A DNA stretch of 20,836 bases, taken from positions 1 to 20,836 of the forward strand of contig NZ_JBNATX010000034.1 of NCBI RefSeq assembly GCF_049701115.1. Direction: 5' to 3'. The notes beneath the pieces are model-generated. The model was not told the origin of the DNA and made no database searches. It was given only the letters and a program-made list of their open reading frames with translations. The position numbers and the translations under genes are program-made. This stretch comes from Thermoanaerobacter sp049701115 (GTDB taxonomy: Bacteria; Bacillota; Thermoanaerobacteria; Thermoanaerobacterales; Thermoanaerobacteraceae). Numbering within the stretch: the stretch's first letter is position 1; each line of letters begins with the position of its first letter. Positions 1 through 6,521 of the stretch are shown here, piece after piece.

Positions 1-1221
1 TTTTTAGCCTACCTACGAGGGATTGAAACCTGTTTCAAAGACCTCTCCTGCATTAATATCCCATTGTTTTTAGCCTACCTACGAGGGATTGAAACTACTT
101 TGGAAGAAGCAAAGCAACATCTGCGTGTTGAGTTTTTAGCCTACCTACGAGGGATTGAAACCTGTTTGAGCCCTTCTATCAATTGCTGGTCCGACTTGTT
201 TTTAGCCTACCTACGAGGGATTGAAACCTGCTGTTTTTGTCTGGTATGCTTTTAGGTGGGTTTGTTTTTAGCCTACCTACGAGGGATTGAAACAATATGA
301 GAAGTGCTTATAAGAGAAAGCCTGTTATTGTTTTTAGCCTACCTACGAGGGATTGAAACGGATAGTATCGCTGGAAGTTTTGCTTTTAAAATAAAGTTTT
401 TAGCCTACCTAAGAGGGATTGAAACTAAAGTAGAATACAGAGAAAAAGAAAGACAAAGAATGTTTTTAGCCTACCTAAGAGGGATTGAAACCTATCAAAA
501 TTTGTTGTTTCTATTTCTTCTGTATCTGTTTTTAGCCTACCTAAGAGGGATTGAAACAAGTAAGAGGGATACTTATACAGCTTGATGAATACGCGTTTTT
601 AGCCTACCTAAGAGGGATTGAAACTTCAGAGTACAGGAGAAATTAAAGAGGATTTCAAGATGTTTTTAGCCTACCTAAGAGGGATTGAAACTACAATAAA
701 AGCAGAATTTTTTTAACAAGCCAGAAAAGTTTTTAGCCTACCTAAGAGGGATTGAAACCAGGTAACCCTTCCTTATTTAATTTATCTTTTACTGTTTTTA
801 GCCTACCTAAGAGGGATTGAAACGTGAGAAAGAGAAAGAAGGTGATGATAAAGATGACAGTTTTTAGCCTACCTAAGAGGGATTGAAACGATTGGGCTAC
901 TTTGTTCTCTGGTGTACAGACAGAGTTTTTAGCCTACCTAAGAGGGATTGAAACCCCTTGTAATCTCGAAAGGCAGCCCTGATTTGCTCGGGTTTTTAGC
1001 CTACCTAAGAGGGATTGAAACTACATATGAGGGATTTGAACCCTCTACAGACATATTTGTTTTTAGCCTACCTAAGAGGGATTGAAACCTTTAATAGAGT
1101 ATTATGACAACGGGCAGGTATCTCTGTTTTTAGCCTACCTAAGAGGGATTGAAACTAAGGGTCAACTCTTATAGTACTTTCAGGCGTATCTAGTTTTTAG
1201 CCTACTAAGAGGGATTGAAAA
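1..1221 (+). CRISPR. CRISPR array, trailer-side part, 19 repeats and 18 spacers
   Basis: A 30-bp repeat begins GTTTTTAGCCTACCTA and ends GAGGGATTGAAAC. Copies start at 1 (first G lost at the window edge), 66, 132, 198, 264, 330, 396, 462, 528, 595, 662, 729, 794, 860, 925, 992, 1059, 1126 and 1193. Spacers are 35-37 bp and all different. Repeats 1-6 have C at repeat position 17, repeats 7-18 have A, and the last copy is damaged. A 3' end of ATTGAAAC is typical of the 8-nt 5' handle of crRNAs in type I-B and type III systems, so transcription is inferred left to right with the leader outside the window. This agrees with the decayed repeat lying at the right end. No cas gene is present, so the subtype cannot be fixed here. 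Confidence 0.98.
1193..1221 (+). repeat. Degenerate terminal CRISPR repeat
   Basis: This copy reads GTTTTTAGCCTACTAAG and then GAGGGATTGAAAA. It lacks one C of the CCT in the first half and ends in A instead of C. No further repeat follows directly. Mutated last repeats usually mark the end far from the leader, which sets the array polarity. Confidence 0.93.
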
Positions 1222-1224
1222 TGC

Positions 1225-1439
1225 ATATATGAAGTGTAGGATAAGTGTCAGGAAGTTTTTTATATTGCTGCCAGATGCCTTCTTCATAAATAGAGTTTTA
1301 GAGCTTAAGTTGTATCGTTTTTAGAGTTGTTTTACTGGAGAAGTTTGTAAGAGGTTTTCCTCTTGTTGCATTTTGTATATCAGGGGGGAAGCTTAAGAAG
1401 GTTCCATGGAGCTTGAATGTATCTTTTATATCCTGAGTT
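1225..1439 (-). pseudogene. Decayed 3' extension of the neighbouring secreted-protein gene
   Basis: Reading leftward past the TGA at 1440-1442, the same frame continues with protein-like sequence (NSGYKRYIQAPWNLLKLPP). It stops just after a run of six C (1383-1388 on the complement). With one C removed it continues as DIQNATRGKPLTNFSSKTTL and, past a TAA, as NSIYEEGIWQQYKKLPDTYP, up to the edge of the CRISPR array. This composition looks coding rather than random, so the stretch is read as the former C-terminal part of the gene at 1440-1904. It would carry two nonsense changes and one homopolymer frameshift. The protein family is not recognised. Confidence 0.5.
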
Positions 1440-1904
1440 TCATAGAGCATCATTAGGGAATTTCATATTGGTGTAAGGCGCTTTATCTATTGTGAATCCT
1501 AAATACCTCCACTGGATTACACCATCACTGTCTATTTTTGATTCCTGGGGAGCACTTATATATATGTCAGAATATTTCTGTATAAGCTGACCTACTTCTT
1601 GAGGTGTGTATTTTTCGCCTGTATTTGGGTCTTTTACGACGTATAAAACTCCACCGTAATTCATTAATATATCCAGGTCTATATATATGGTCAGGCCGTT
1701 GTTTGGAAGAGTAATTGAAGCTGGGATTTTTTGAGCGTCAAGCAGAGGTTTTGCTGCTTCTAACTTTTGTGAATATAGTATGTTTGGATTTTTCAATATG
1801 CTTATAATGTCCAGATTTGTAGCTGCAAAGGTTAAAGATGTACTTACAAAAAGAAAAAGTATTAAAAAAGCAAAAAAGAAAATGACTTTTTCAAGTAAAA
1901 TCAC
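1440..1904 (-). CDS. Putative secreted protein of unknown function, probably truncated
   Basis: A 154-codon frame. Its start region encodes a run of hydrophobic residues ending FVSTSLTFA|ATN, a typical Sec signal peptide, so the product would be exported. The mature part has no motif I recognise. The 5' end looks damaged. The only in-frame start, GTG at 1904, lies inside the AGGAGGTGA ribosome site. A TTG at ideal spacing (1894) is out of frame, and one extra A in the following A-run would put it in frame as MKKVIFFFAFLILF, a classic signal peptide. The 3' end also seems cut short, because protein-like sequence continues beyond the stop. A terminator separates it from the pseudogene upstream. 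It is likely non-functional, but a short secreted product cannot be excluded. Confidence 0.5.
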   Translation of the reverse strand: MILLEKVIFFFAFLILFLFVSTSLTFAATNLDIISILKNPNILYSQKLEAAKPLLDAQKIPASITLPNNGLTIYIDLDILMNYGGVLYVVKDPNTGEKYTPQEVGQLIQKYSDIYISAPQESKIDSDGVIQWRYLGFTIDKAPYTNMKFPNDAL

Positions 1905-1907
1905 CTC

Positions 1908-1932
1908 CTAAAAAATAACTCCCTTTCGGGAG
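1908..1932 (-). terminator. Rho-independent terminator between the two leftward genes
   Basis: On the minus strand CTCCC-gaaa-GGGAG is followed by TTATTTTTT. It lies just after the last codon of the lipoprotein pseudogene (stop at 1934) and directly before the AGGAGG site of the next leftward gene. It therefore marks the original end of the upstream transcript. Confidence 0.7.
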
Positions 1933-2064
1933 CTTAGTAGTTTTGAATTTTTATCTCTATTAATACAGGGTCTACAGTATTCCCTGTATAGTTTAAAACT
2001 AAAAATGGAGGTTTATCTTTGTTCCCAACGCTATAAATTCCCCATTTTATTCCCTTGTTAACAA

Positions 2065-2081
2065 AATTTAATATATAAATT
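2065..2081. repeat. 17-bp direct repeat flanking the foldback element (left copy)
   Basis: AATTTAATATATAAATT occurs here and again at 2337-2353, exactly bordering the element at 2082-2336. The identity runs two bases further (CT), which may belong to the element end. The sequence is itself nearly palindromic. It is most simply a target-site duplication, though 17 bp is long for one. Confidence 0.75.
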
Positions 2082-2336
2082 CTCAGACTGTTGACAAAGT
2101 GCTTCTTATTTAAGTGGCATTTTGTGTTAATGCTTGTAAGTTGCAAAGCGACTAAACTAAGGCTCACTTTTCGGGCTCAGGCGGGGTACCGGCCAATTCG
2201 CCCTTCGGGCTCAGGTGGCCGCTCGCTTCGCTTGCCCCGCCTTCGTTCCTCAAGTTCGCCAAGTTTAGTTATCGCTTTGACAACAAGTCGCATTTCCACA
2301 CAAAATGCCACTTCTTTATTTTGTCAACAAACTGAG
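2082..2336. mobile_element. 255-bp MITE-like foldback element inside the lipoprotein pseudogene
   Basis: The ends are inverted repeats: CTCAGACTGTTGACAAA at left, and the complement of CTCAGTTTGTTGACAAA at right. The arms keep pairing inward. AAGTGGCATTTTGTGT (2112-2127) faces its exact complement at 2298-2313. GCAAAGCGACTAAACT-type sequence faces its partner near 2255-2283. GGCGGGG faces CCCCGCC near the centre. The core (about 2165-2250) is strikingly G+C-rich for this DNA and contains TCGGGCTCAGG twice (2171-2181 and 2205-2215). No protein is encoded. A flanking direct repeat and a second partial copy at the right window edge show it is a dispersed repeat. It is presumably moved in trans, but the enzyme is not visible. 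Confidence 0.88.
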
Positions 2337-3521
2337 AATTTAATATATAAATTCTTTATATTTTTTGTTATCTCTTCAAAATTGTCAGGAAAAGTTATAG
2401 AAATAAGGGGTTTTACATAATAGTCAAAATTATCAAGAGTAATCTGTGGGATTCGGGATAATCCGGGAGAAGAGGTTGTGATTCTCCATGATATATCATT
2501 ACATGATACCAGCAACCATAATAATAATAATCTTTGGGTTCATCAATAACACTATACCACAACCTTATGTTATTAAAAGCTGTATTTTTACAGTCGCTTA
2601 CAAGTATTTTAGAAATTCTGTATGTTTCATTGCTGCCAGGATGAAAAACAGGAACTCCAAATATGCTATTTAGTATTTTTACATCGTCCGGGAAAGTTGA
2701 ATAGTCTTTCCATACTGGACTACTTTCAAATCTTGGGTTGCTGTCAAATACAGGAAAAACAAGAGAAGCAAGATACCTATAGTCAGCATATTGTGTTATT
2801 CTTCCCTCTATCTTCGGCACAAAAGTCACATCAAGCCTCTGATCGTTCCACAATACTTCATAACCTAAATTCTCAGCTACAAATCTTGCAAGAAGCATTG
2901 TTCTGTCGTTTACCAGAACAGGGACTGTATCCATCGTTTTGGTTTGGCCGTCTACTTTAAATTCAGGGCTGCCTATCTTGAACACCAGTGTTCTTTTAAG
3001 CGTTCTTTGTGGCAGCGTGTAAAATTTGGGGAAGGTTATATACGCCTTTATAGTCACTGTTTGGCCTGTCCATTCCATATAACGTTATCTTCGATTAAAC
3101 CGAATGCATATGCTACAAATCTAAGAGGTACAAGTGTGTGTCCATCTTTATTTTTTATTTATATACGGCGCTATATCGGTTGCTATCTTTTCCGCATTGC
3201 TGACGAAGTACTGTTTAGTTATCCAGAGTCTTGCTACTTTTACAGGCTCCACTGAGGGCTTAACATTTTCTACACTGCTTGCAGCATAAGCATCCTGTAT
3301 GAGTTTTGGTTCAGCAGAAGTGTTTTTGTAACTGCCAGGAACATACAGGTAACCTGTGCTGCAAGCGAGAATGCTACTATTAAAATTAGTAACTTTTATA
3401 ATTCATTAAAAACCATCTCTTTTAAAAATTTTTTTATATAAAATATCAGTCAAAACCTGAAAAAGGTAAGCTGTTTGGTTTCAAATTTTGGGGGCTTTCA
3501 GTTTATTTAGGTTCCTTTCTT

Positions 3522-3824
3522 TTAGTGTGACAGTATTTCTCCTGGCAGCAGTTCCCTGTGTATGGCTATCATTGTGCTGTAGGAGGTTGCCATAAGTTCT
3601 ATATTTTGGTTAACAGAAAAATATTTTCTTAAATCCACTGGGGCACCAGGAGTATTAACTGCCTCGTTTCCTATCTGAATCATTGCGCGAGGTGTTGCAG
3701 TGAAAATTACTTCTTTCCCTTTATCATATTTTCCTACTTCAACACGTATTTTTATTTTTCCTTTTTCAACTTCTACTACTCTGCCCGAGCAGGGTTGAGG
3801 TGGTATTTTTATGTCCTCTTGCAA
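3522..3824 (-). CDS. Uncharacterised 100-residue protein, possibly a 5'-truncated remnant
   Basis: The frame encodes a soluble product of about 100 residues, with a basic, valine-rich strand pattern (GRVVEVEKGKIKIRVEVGKY) and a C-terminus ending LLPGEILSH. There is no signal peptide, membrane segment or motif I recognise. The only usable start in the 5' part is TTG at 3824, with no ribosome site before it. The frame stays open upstream to a TGA near 3903 without ATG or GTG, reading straight through a degenerate CRISPR repeat. This suggests the real N-terminus was lost when that sequence arrived, leaving a C-terminal fragment. The body of the frame contains no stop or obvious frameshift, so it may be a young fragment or still expressed from a poor start. 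Confidence 0.45.
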   Translation of the reverse strand: MQEDIKIPPQPCSGRVVEVEKGKIKIRVEVGKYDKGKEVIFTATPRAMIQIGNEAVNTPGAPVDLRKYFSVNQNIELMATSYSTMIAIHRELLPGEILSH

Positions 3825-3845
3825 AGAGATGAGTACAAATGGTTG

Positions 3846-3875
3846 AATTTTTAGCCTACCTGAGGGAACTGAGGC
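3846..3875 (+). repeat. Orphan degenerate CRISPR repeat
   Basis: TTTTTAGCCTACCT at 3848-3861 is identical to the first half of the array repeat after its initial G. It is followed by GAGGGA (AA of the array repeat is missing) and then ACTGAGGC, where the array has TTGAAAC. A 14-bp match plus the correctly placed GAGGGA, in the same orientation as the array 2.6 kb away, is not expected by chance. It stands alone, with no partner at 60-75 bp on either side. Confidence 0.88.
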
Positions 3876-3897
3876 ATTATTATGTGCCTCACTTTTT
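3871..3897 (+). terminator. Rho-independent terminator fused to the orphan CRISPR repeat
   Basis: GAGGCA (3871-3876) and TGCCTC (3885-3890) pair around an 8-base loop and are followed by ACTTTTT. The T-run lies on the plus strand only. No rightward gene precedes it, so it would end transcription coming from the array direction. Its left arm is the altered 3' end of the orphan repeat. Confidence 0.65.
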
Positions 3898-4085
3898 AAA
3901 GGTCATTGCTCATGTTTTTGCTTTTTGATGTTTTTATTTAGAGTGTAGCTGATAAGAATGCAAAAGTATGAGTAATTTGAATTTACCCTAGAAAATGATG
4001 TTTATAAATACTTACAAAAATAGTGAGAATTAAGAATATATAATAAAATATTTCAAGTAATAAAAACGCGAAAATTAAATTCTAT

Positions 4086-5480
4086 TCATGATTTTTTCTT
4101 TAGATTGCCTCTTAGAAGGTTTTTTAGGAAAATTTTTTCTATTGATTCTGTATAAATATCCTGAAAATAAAGCCCTATAGATTTTTTCCCTATGATTACA
4201 AAAATGACAAATAATCCAAATAAAAAGAATGTATATAAAATCGAAATAAAAAGCTGGTTTTTAAAATCATGAGATATATATGGGAAAGATGTAATCTTTA
4301 ATATTGGATGAGACCATGCCCATTTTTCAATTGGTTTTTTAAAAAAAACATACGGGAGATATCCCAATATAAAACCAGGTATAGCTGAAAAGGCCGTTAA
4401 ATATCCCATTCCTAAACGAGTATAATTTCTTATCTCACAACCCAGCATGAATATGCTACCTATACCCATTAAAATACCTCCGACTATATGACTTAAAGAT
4501 AAATAATCACGGGGTTCATAGGAAGCAGGTAAAGGTATACCGTAAATACTCCATCCAATTATTACTGCTATATTTAGCATTATTACGGAAATTAATATAG
4601 AGATAAAAGGAAACATACCCATAAACATTATGCGTGTTAGATAATTTATTCTCTTTTGCTCTTCTTTTTTATTTGAATCGCTAAGAATTATAGAAACATT
4701 GGGAGTCAAAATTCCACACACGTTGCCAAAACCTGTTTTTCCTATTCCTATCCCAACCAAAATTCCTATTATTATCAATTTTAAAATATTTAACATTCCT
4801 ATATTTTTAAGACCATGAGGTAATCTGTCAAAAAAACCTGCTAAGATAATTGTAATAAAAAAGAAAAGAGTAAATGAATAAAGAAGATATCTGATTAACT
4901 CCATATATCTTTTCCTATTTTCATACAGAGAATAGTCCCTAACTAGGCCTAAAGCTTTTTCCTGTTCGAAATACCATCTTGTTTCTTGTGGCTTAAAATA
5001 ATCGCTCAATCCCAGCTTAAAGTATATAAATAATCCCAAAAAAGCAGAAGCTTGCATTGACAGAGCTACTACCCAACTTGCAATGTTCATTGATGCTATT
5101 CCGCCTAATACATGGTGAGTGGTACATCCTCCGGCAATCCTTGTGCCAAAACTAAAAATGAAGGCACCTATAAAAGATAATAAAAGCGCACGAGAGTTGT
5201 AACCAACCCAAAAACGGAACTCCTTTTCCATAATTGCTACTAATATTCCCCCTAAAACGACTCCAATAAAAACCCAGTTTATATCGGGAGAAAAAGCATT
5301 TTCAAAAAAAGAGCTTCTGAACCATTTATTCTCAGCTACGGCAGACATTTGTCCCATGCTGGTAGTAAAAGTTATAAAAGTCTTATAATTTACATAGTAT
5401 AGTACTTCTGCGACACCAATAAATACTCCTGAAGTCCAGAAAGGCCATTGATATTTTAGCCAGCGTTTTATGTTGTTCAT
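4086..5480 (-). CDS. YeeE/YedE-family sulfur-compound transporter, first copy
   Basis: A polytopic membrane protein of 464 residues with two homologous halves of the YeeE/YedE fold. Characterised members of the family carry thiosulfate, and others are linked to selenium or sulfur metabolism. Three conserved cysteine motifs are visible: GTRIAGGCTTHH (Cys119), GKTGFGNVCG (Cys255) and MLGCEIRNYTRLGMGY (Cys348). Cysteines at such places relay the sulfur anion in studied homologues. I chose ATG 5480 rather than ATG 5510. GGGGTG lies 10 bases before 5480, nothing precedes 5510, and MNNIKRWLKYQWPFWTSGV lines up with the start of the paralogue at 8066. It is divergent from the LysR gene and has a strong promoter of its own. 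The substrate is not shown; no TusA- or DsrE-like partner gene is adjacent. Confidence 0.88.
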   Translation of the reverse strand: MNNIKRWLKYQWPFWTSGVFIGVAEVLYYVNYKTFITFTTSMGQMSAVAENKWFRSSFFENAFSPDINWVFIGVVLGGILVAIMEKEFRFWVGYNSRALLLSFIGAFIFSFGTRIAGGCTTHHVLGGIASMNIASWVVALSMQASAFLGLFIYFKLGLSDYFKPQETRWYFEQEKALGLVRDYSLYENRKRYMELIRYLLYSFTLFFFITIILAGFFDRLPHGLKNIGMLNILKLIIIGILVGIGIGKTGFGNVCGILTPNVSIILSDSNKKEEQKRINYLTRIMFMGMFPFISILISVIMLNIAVIIGWSIYGIPLPASYEPRDYLSLSHIVGGILMGIGSIFMLGCEIRNYTRLGMGYLTAFSAIPGFILGYLPYVFFKKPIEKWAWSHPILKITSFPYISHDFKNQLFISILYTFFLFGLFVIFVIIGKKSIGLYFQDIYTESIEKIFLKNLLRGNLKKKS

Positions 5481-5533
5481 ATTAAGTAAACACCCCGTCT
5501 TACTTTGCATTTATTATTTACATGCCTTATAAT

Positions 5534-5546
5534 ATAATTGCATTAT
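5534..5546. promoter_or_regulatory. Small dyad in the divergent transporter/LysR gap
   Basis: ATAAT-TGC-ATTAT lies between the two divergent start codons, downstream of the transporter promoter. A/T-rich dyads of this size are typical LysR-family contact sites, so it is a candidate operator. In such A+T-rich DNA it could be chance. Confidence 0.3.
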
Positions 5547-5563
5547 GACTTAAAAGTAAAATT

Positions 5564-5592
5564 AGTATATAACATGTTTGTATAAGTGTCAA
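5564..5592 (-). promoter_or_regulatory. Promoter of the first YeeE/YedE gene
   Basis: On the minus strand TTGACA (5592-5587) and TATACT (5569-5564) are separated by 17 bases, close to the sigma-A consensus. The expected transcript starts near 5557, leaving a leader of about 75 nt before ATG 5480. It lies 35-64 bp before the GTG of the divergent LysR gene, a usual place for a LysR-regulated promoter. Confidence 0.75.
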
Positions 5593-5627
5593 GGTTTTCA
5601 AAAAGGATATTGCAAGGGGTGGAAATC

Positions 5628-6521
5628 GTGGATGAACTTATTGACCTTTATGCTTTAAAGGTATTCGAGTCTGTGGCCCGAAACAAAAGTTTCAGCAAAG
5701 CAGCAGAGGAGCTTTTTTTGTCTCAACCTGCGGTGAGCCAGCAAATAAAATCTTTAGAAGAACAGCTTGGAACTAAGCTTTTTTATAGAACTTCAAAAGA
5801 AATAGTTCTTACAGAAACAGGCGAACTTCTTTATAAACATGCTCAAAGCATATTAAATAGTGCTACTAGATTAAAAGAGCTTGTTTCCAGATCGCAGCAG
5901 GCAGAACCAGCTCATCTTACAATAGGATTGTCTTATAGTGTTTCTGCTAAGTATATTTCTAAAATTTTAAATTACGTAGGGGAAAAGCATCCAGATGTAA
6001 ACTTTAAAGTGGTTATAAATCACAGCAATGAATTACAAAAAATAATAATGGATTTAGGAATAGATTTTGCAATAATTTCTGGTAATTTAAATTATTCTCT
6101 TTTAGTTAAAGACAGAATTTACACTGACAAAATAGTATTGTTATCTTCAAAGGCAAATTCTATAGGTAGCAAGGAGAAAGTTTCATTCAAGGATATAAAA
6201 AATCAAGTTTTTCTATTTCAACAAAAAGGAAGCGGTATACGAGCTTTGGTAGATAAGTATTTAGCTCGTTACCGCGTAAATCCATCTATCAGTTTTGAAA
6301 TTCCGGATACAGTTTCATTGTTGAGAGCTATTGAAGATAATGTAGGGATAGGATTTTTGCCCAAAACCTTATGGGAGAACACTCCGTTTTTTGAAAGACT
6401 TATATCTTACGATTTAAAAGAGGCAGATCTTCCTGTAGAAATAAATCTTGTATACCATCGAGACAAAGTATTTAGCCCCTTGGAAATCAATCTTATAAAC
6501 TACATTTTTTCGTTAACTTAA
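5628..6521 (+). CDS. LysR-family transcriptional regulator
   Basis: A 297-residue DNA-binding regulator, the usual LysR length. The N-terminal winged helix-turn-helix is clear: LKVFESVARNKSFSKAAEEL, then LSQPAVSQQIKSLEEQLGTK and LFYRTSKEIVLTETGE. A substrate-binding-like effector domain follows from about residue 90 (LTIGLSYSVSAKYI onward; GIGFLPKTLW near the end). The likely start is GTG 5628, preceded by AAGGGGTGG at good spacing; a GTG at 5586 has no ribosome site. It is divergent from one YeeE/YedE gene and its stop overlaps the stop of the second by 9 bp. The inference is that it controls one or both transporters in response to a sulfur metabolite, as CysB- and CysL-type relatives do. 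The effector cannot be read from sequence. Confidence 0.92.
   Translation: MDELIDLYALKVFESVARNKSFSKAAEELFLSQPAVSQQIKSLEEQLGTKLFYRTSKEIVLTETGELLYKHAQSILNSATRLKELVSRSQQAEPAHLTIGLSYSVSAKYISKILNYVGEKHPDVNFKVVINHSNELQKIIMDLGIDFAIISGNLNYSLLVKDRIYTDKIVLLSSKANSIGSKEKVSFKDIKNQVFLFQQKGSGIRALVDKYLARYRVNPSISFEIPDTVSLLRAIEDNVGIGFLPKTLWENTPFFERLISYDLKEADLPVEINLVYHRDKVFSPLEINLINYIFSLT

Larger units (their letters stand above)
1934..3406 (-). pseudogene. Broken lipoprotein gene with copper-amine-oxidase-N-type domains
   Basis: Stitching frames leftward from ATG 3406 gives a basic, hydrophobic start and a lipobox-like ILAC followed by STGYLYVPGS. Next comes a repeat unit with DGHTLVPLRFVAYAFGL and a better one with VDGQTKTMDTVPVLVNDRTM...ARFVAENLGYEVLWN. 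These match the copper amine oxidase N-terminal domain, a surface or stalk module common in clostridial exported proteins. The remainder is about 250 residues of unrecognised sequence ending in VLIEIKIQNY at 1934. Only 2413-3078 is a long open piece. At least five frame changes are needed: near 3390 (A-run), near 3370, near 3165 (A-run), near 3065, between about 2440 and 2510, and one around the element insertion at 2082-2336. It was an exported, probably membrane-anchored protein and is now clearly dead. Its function is unknown. Confidence 0.85.
3825..4085. other. Gap between the 100-codon frame and the YeeE/YedE gene
   Basis: The left part holds the orphan CRISPR repeat and the terminator. 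From 3898 to 4085 I see only A+T-rich sequence, with no open frame, hairpin or repeat that I can support. No clear terminator follows the leftward transporter gene. Confidence 0.5.

Noticed and set aside
64..585. Open frames of 63 and 93 codons on the plus strand inside the array
   Set aside because: They repeat FLAYLRGIET because the CRISPR repeat is read in frame between spacers. No ribosome site; artefacts.
1934..2167. 77-codon minus-strand frame as a separate small gene
   Set aside because: Its first third is element sequence; the rest is the C-terminal end of the lipoprotein pseudogene.
2091..2420. 109-codon plus-strand frame across the foldback element
   Set aside because: It runs along the hairpin and antisense to the pseudogene, has no family resemblance, and its length follows from the G+C-rich core.
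4086..5510. Longer start for the first YeeE/YedE gene at ATG 5510
   Set aside because: No ribosome site precedes it and the extra ten residues are absent from the paralogue; ATG 5480 has GGGGTG at good spacing.
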